From JAITWT01 sp964439605 (lineage in GTDB: Bacteria; Pseudomonadota; Gammaproteobacteria; Burkholderiales; Burkholderiaceae_C), in assembly GCA_964439605.1 (NCBI GenBank), contig CAYTPC010000062.1, forward strand, positions 1 through 7,779: 7,779 bases of DNA, written 5' to 3'. The translations under genes and the position numbers were made by a program. Shown here piece after piece: positions 5,893-7,779 of this stretch (position 1 is the stretch's first letter; each line of letters opens with the position of its first letter). A model generated the notes under the pieces. The model saw only the letters and a program-made list of their open reading frames with translations, was not told where the DNA came from and searched no databases.

Positions 5893-6774
5893 ATGGGATC
5901 AATGACGAACCTTGCCTATGCCGGCGCCTTTATGGCGCTGCTCGGCGCTGTCCTCGCGATGGTGCTGGCCATCGCCAGCCGGCGCTTCCACGTTTTTGAG
6001 GATCCGCGCATCGACGAAGTGGAGTCGATGCTGCCGAAATCCAACTGCGGCGCCTGCGGCACGGCGGGTTGCCGCAATTTCGCCGAGAAAGTGGTTGCCG
6101 GCGAAATCATTCCGGCGCAATGCACCGTGAATGCGCCCGCGCAAAACGAGGCGATTGCGTCCATGCTCGGCGTCGACGCCGGTTCGGTGGAAAAGCGCGT
6201 CGCGCGTCTGGCCTGCGCCGGTGGCCGCCACGTCGCTTTTTTGCGCGCCCGCTACGCCGGTCTCGGCTCCTGCCGCGCCGCCTCGGTGGTGAGCGGCGGC
6301 GGCAAGGATTGCGCCTGGGGCTGCCTCGGGCTGGCCGATTGCGCCACCGTCTGCCCTTTCGATGCCATCCACATGAACGCGCACGGCCTGCCGGTGGTGG
6401 ATGCCGACAAATGCACCGCCTGCAACGATTGCGTCGAAGTCTGCCCGAAGGGGCTGTTCTCCCTCATCCCGGTCTCGCAAAAGCTGTGGGTCGCCTGCAA
6501 GAATCTCGCCGATGGCGATACGGCCGAGGCGTCGTGCGAAGTGGCGTGCACTGCGTGCGGCAAATGCGTCGCCGATGCCGAGCCGGGCCTGATCAAGCTC
6601 GTCGCCAATCTGGCCGTGATCGACTACGCGCAGAATGAGCGCGCGGCCAAACAGGCCATCGAACGCTGCCCGACCGGCGCCATCGTCTGGTTCACCGATC
6701 CGAACACGCCGGTCAAGGGCGTCGAAGCGAAGAAAATTTTGCGTCAGAACGAACTCCCCCTTATTTCCGCTTGA
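5893..6774 (+). CDS. RnfB-like membrane-anchored polyferredoxin
   Basis: The 293-residue product resembles the long form of RnfB, the ferredoxin-interacting subunit of the ion-translocating ferredoxin:NAD+ oxidoreductase. Residues about 8-29 form one hydrophobic membrane anchor. C52, C55, C60 and C77 (NCGACGTAGC...C) fit the RnfB Fe-S domain. C140, C144, C150 and C154 (CAWGCLGLADCATVCPF) and C174, C177, C180 and C184 (CTACNDCVEVCP) are two complete [4Fe-4S] sites. A third site keeps C219, C222 and C225 but has A229 where the fourth cysteine is expected. A fourth keeps only C259 (RCPTGAI). C127 is also family-typical. No other Rnf subunit is in view; the next gene is a PFOR, 9 bases on, so it probably exchanges electrons with that enzyme at the membrane. 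The ATG at 5902 is an alternative start; neither has a good Shine-Dalgarno. Confidence 0.88.
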   Translation: MGSMTNLAYAGAFMALLGAVLAMVLAIASRRFHVFEDPRIDEVESMLPKSNCGACGTAGCRNFAEKVVAGEIIPAQCTVNAPAQNEAIASMLGVDAGSVEKRVARLACAGGRHVAFLRARYAGLGSCRAASVVSGGGKDCAWGCLGLADCATVCPFDAIHMNAHGLPVVDADKCTACNDCVEVCPKGLFSLIPVSQKLWVACKNLADGDTAEASCEVACTACGKCVADAEPGLIKLVANLAVIDYAQNERAAKQAIERCPTGAIVWFTDPNTPVKGVEAKKILRQNELPLISA

Positions 6775-6776
6775 GG
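6773..6776 (+). promoter_or_regulatory. Shine-Dalgarno of the PFOR gene overlapping the upstream stop
   Basis: GAGG (6773-6776) overlaps the TGA stop of the RnfB-like gene (6772-6774) and lies 7 bases before the ATG at 6784. This arrangement points to one operon and probable translational coupling. Confidence 0.75.
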
Positions 6777-6783
6777 TAACGCC

Positions 6784-7779
6784 ATGTTGAAAAAGCTCAT
6801 GGAATACACGTTGTTCGAGACCGGTTCCGGCGCGGGCAAGAAAACCGCGGTCAAATATCCCGGCGTGCGCGACGCAGTCGACGGCAATACCGCCGTCATT
6901 CTCGTCGAGCGCGAGGCGTCCGACGCCGCGGGCGCTTATCCCATCACGCCGTCGACGCAAATGGGCGAATACTGGGCCGAAGCGGCCGCCGAAGGCCATA
7001 TCAATATCTCCGACCGCCCGCTGATTTTCATTGAGCCGGAATCCGAGCACGCCGCCGCCGGGGTTACCGCCGGCATGTCGATGTCGGGCCTGCGCGCGAC
7101 CAATTTCTCCTCGGCGCAGGGCGTGGCCTTCATGCACGAATCGCTCTACGCCGCCGTCGGCAAGCGGCTGCCTTACGTGCTCAATATGGGCTGCCGCGCC
7201 ATCACCAAGGTCAGCCTCAACGTGCACTGCGGCCACGACGATTATCACTGCGTGGATGACACTGGCTTCATTCAGGTGCTGGCGAAAGACGCCCAGGGCG
7301 CGGCCGACTTGAACCTGATCGCGCGCAAGACCGCCGAACTCTCGCTCACGCCAGCCATCGTCGGCCAGGACGGTTTTCTCACCACGCACCTGATCGAGTC
7401 GGTGCGCCTGCCCGAGCGCGAATTGATCGCGGAATATCTGGGCAAGCCCGATGACCTCATCGACACGCCCACGCCCGCCCAGGCCATGCTCTACGGCCCG
7501 AAGCGCCGCCGCGTGCCGGCGATCTGGGATGTGGATACGCCGCTTCTGTCCGGCTCGGTGCAGAACCAGGATGCCTATATGCAGGCGGTGGCCGGTCAGC
7601 GGCCCTACTTCTTCGACCACATCGAGCAGATCGCCGATCGCTGCATGGCCGAATTCGCCGAGTTGACCGGGCGGCAATACCGGCGCGTCGCCGCGTATCG
7701 TTGCGAGGATGCGGAATACCTCATCGTCGGCATGGGCAGCATGATCGTGCAGGCCGAGGCGGTTGCCGACTGGCTGCGC
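6784..7779 (+). CDS. Pyruvate:ferredoxin (2-oxoacid) oxidoreductase, N-terminal part
   Basis: The first 332 codons are present; the gene runs off the window. The family links oxidation of a 2-oxoacid with CoA to ferredoxin reduction (or runs in reverse) using thiamine diphosphate. Residues about 34-210 match PFOR domain I and 300-332 begin domain II. T55 (YPITPST), E88 (ESEHAAAG) and R138 (CRAI) have the same spacing as T31, E64 and R114 of the Desulfovibrio africanus enzyme as I recall it; those act in substrate binding and cofactor activation. The run from GSVQNQDAY to LTGRQYRRV resembles the single-chain (NifJ-type) enzyme, but a separate alpha subunit is possible because the beta, gamma and Fe-S parts are not visible. 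About 33 extra residues precede the DGNTA motif. Pyruvate is the likeliest substrate; other 2-oxoacids remain open. It is directly downstream of the RnfB-like gene. Confidence 0.88.
   Translation, partial: MLKKLMEYTLFETGSGAGKKTAVKYPGVRDAVDGNTAVILVEREASDAAGAYPITPSTQMGEYWAEAAAEGHINISDRPLIFIEPESEHAAAGVTAGMSMSGLRATNFSSAQGVAFMHESLYAAVGKRLPYVLNMGCRAITKVSLNVHCGHDDYHCVDDTGFIQVLAKDAQGAADLNLIARKTAELSLTPAIVGQDGFLTTHLIESVRLPERELIAEYLGKPDDLIDTPTPAQAMLYGPKRRRVPAIWDVDTPLLSGSVQNQDAYMQAVAGQRPYFFDHIEQIADRCMAEFAELTGRQYRRVAAYRCEDAEYLIVGMGSMIVQAEAVADWLR

Noticed and set aside
5871..5897. TTGACT followed by TATGGG as a promoter for the RnfB-like gene
   Set aside because: The spacer is 15 bases, the -10 box is poor, and transcription would begin inside or after the start codon.
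5899..7677. A 592-codon open frame on the minus strand opposite the RnfB-like and PFOR genes
   Set aside because: It is the antisense shadow of two well-recognised genes in GC-biased DNA; its translation is rich in R, G, A and H and resembles no known family.

Overview
The window looks like a chromosomal segment of a high-G+C Betaproteobacterium, possibly of the Rhodocyclales/Nitrosomonadales kind. This rests on protein character (ppiB-lpxH order, a MetZ-type O-succinylhomoserine sulfhydrylase, a TyrB/AspC-type aminotransferase), on the codon bias towards G/C, and on GC-rich dispersed hairpin repeats. The species cannot be named from the sequence alone. Both ends cut through genes.

Layout. 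1-965 (+): the 3' end of a cytoplasmic cyclophilin (ppiB), followed closely by lpxH (lipid A synthesis). 966-1093: a convergent spacer with hairpins and one copy of a short dispersed repeat. 1094-2278 (-): metZ, with its own sigma70-type promoter in the divergent spacer 2279-2489. 2490-3812 (+): a 440-residue protein with N-terminal TPR-like helices, a radical SAM core and a SPASM-type C-terminus; its target is unknown. 3813-3908: a short spacer with the second copy of the dispersed repeat, overlapping a promoter. 3909-5114 (+): an aromatic/aspartate aminotransferase. 5115-5290: a tandem GC-rich hairpin repeat. 5373-5541: a tRNA-Asn(GUU) gene with a good promoter. 5542-5892: an AT-rich then GC-rich non-coding stretch with a palindrome, a promoter candidate and three hairpins. 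5893-6774 (+): a membrane-anchored, RnfB-like polyferredoxin. 6784-end (+): the N-terminal part of a pyruvate:ferredoxin (2-oxoacid) oxidoreductase.

How the genes relate. The left half is mostly housekeeping metabolism: protein folding, lipid A, methionine and aromatic amino acids. The two units most worth attention are the stand-alone TPR/radical SAM/SPASM gene, which sits in lower-G+C DNA beside metZ, and the RnfB-like/PFOR pair at the right end. That pair suggests that low-potential electrons from 2-oxoacid oxidation (or for 2-oxoacid synthesis) are exchanged with a membrane-tethered ferredoxin. The RnfB-like protein has the features of long-form RnfB, but its two C-terminal cluster sites have lost ligands, and no other Rnf subunit is visible.
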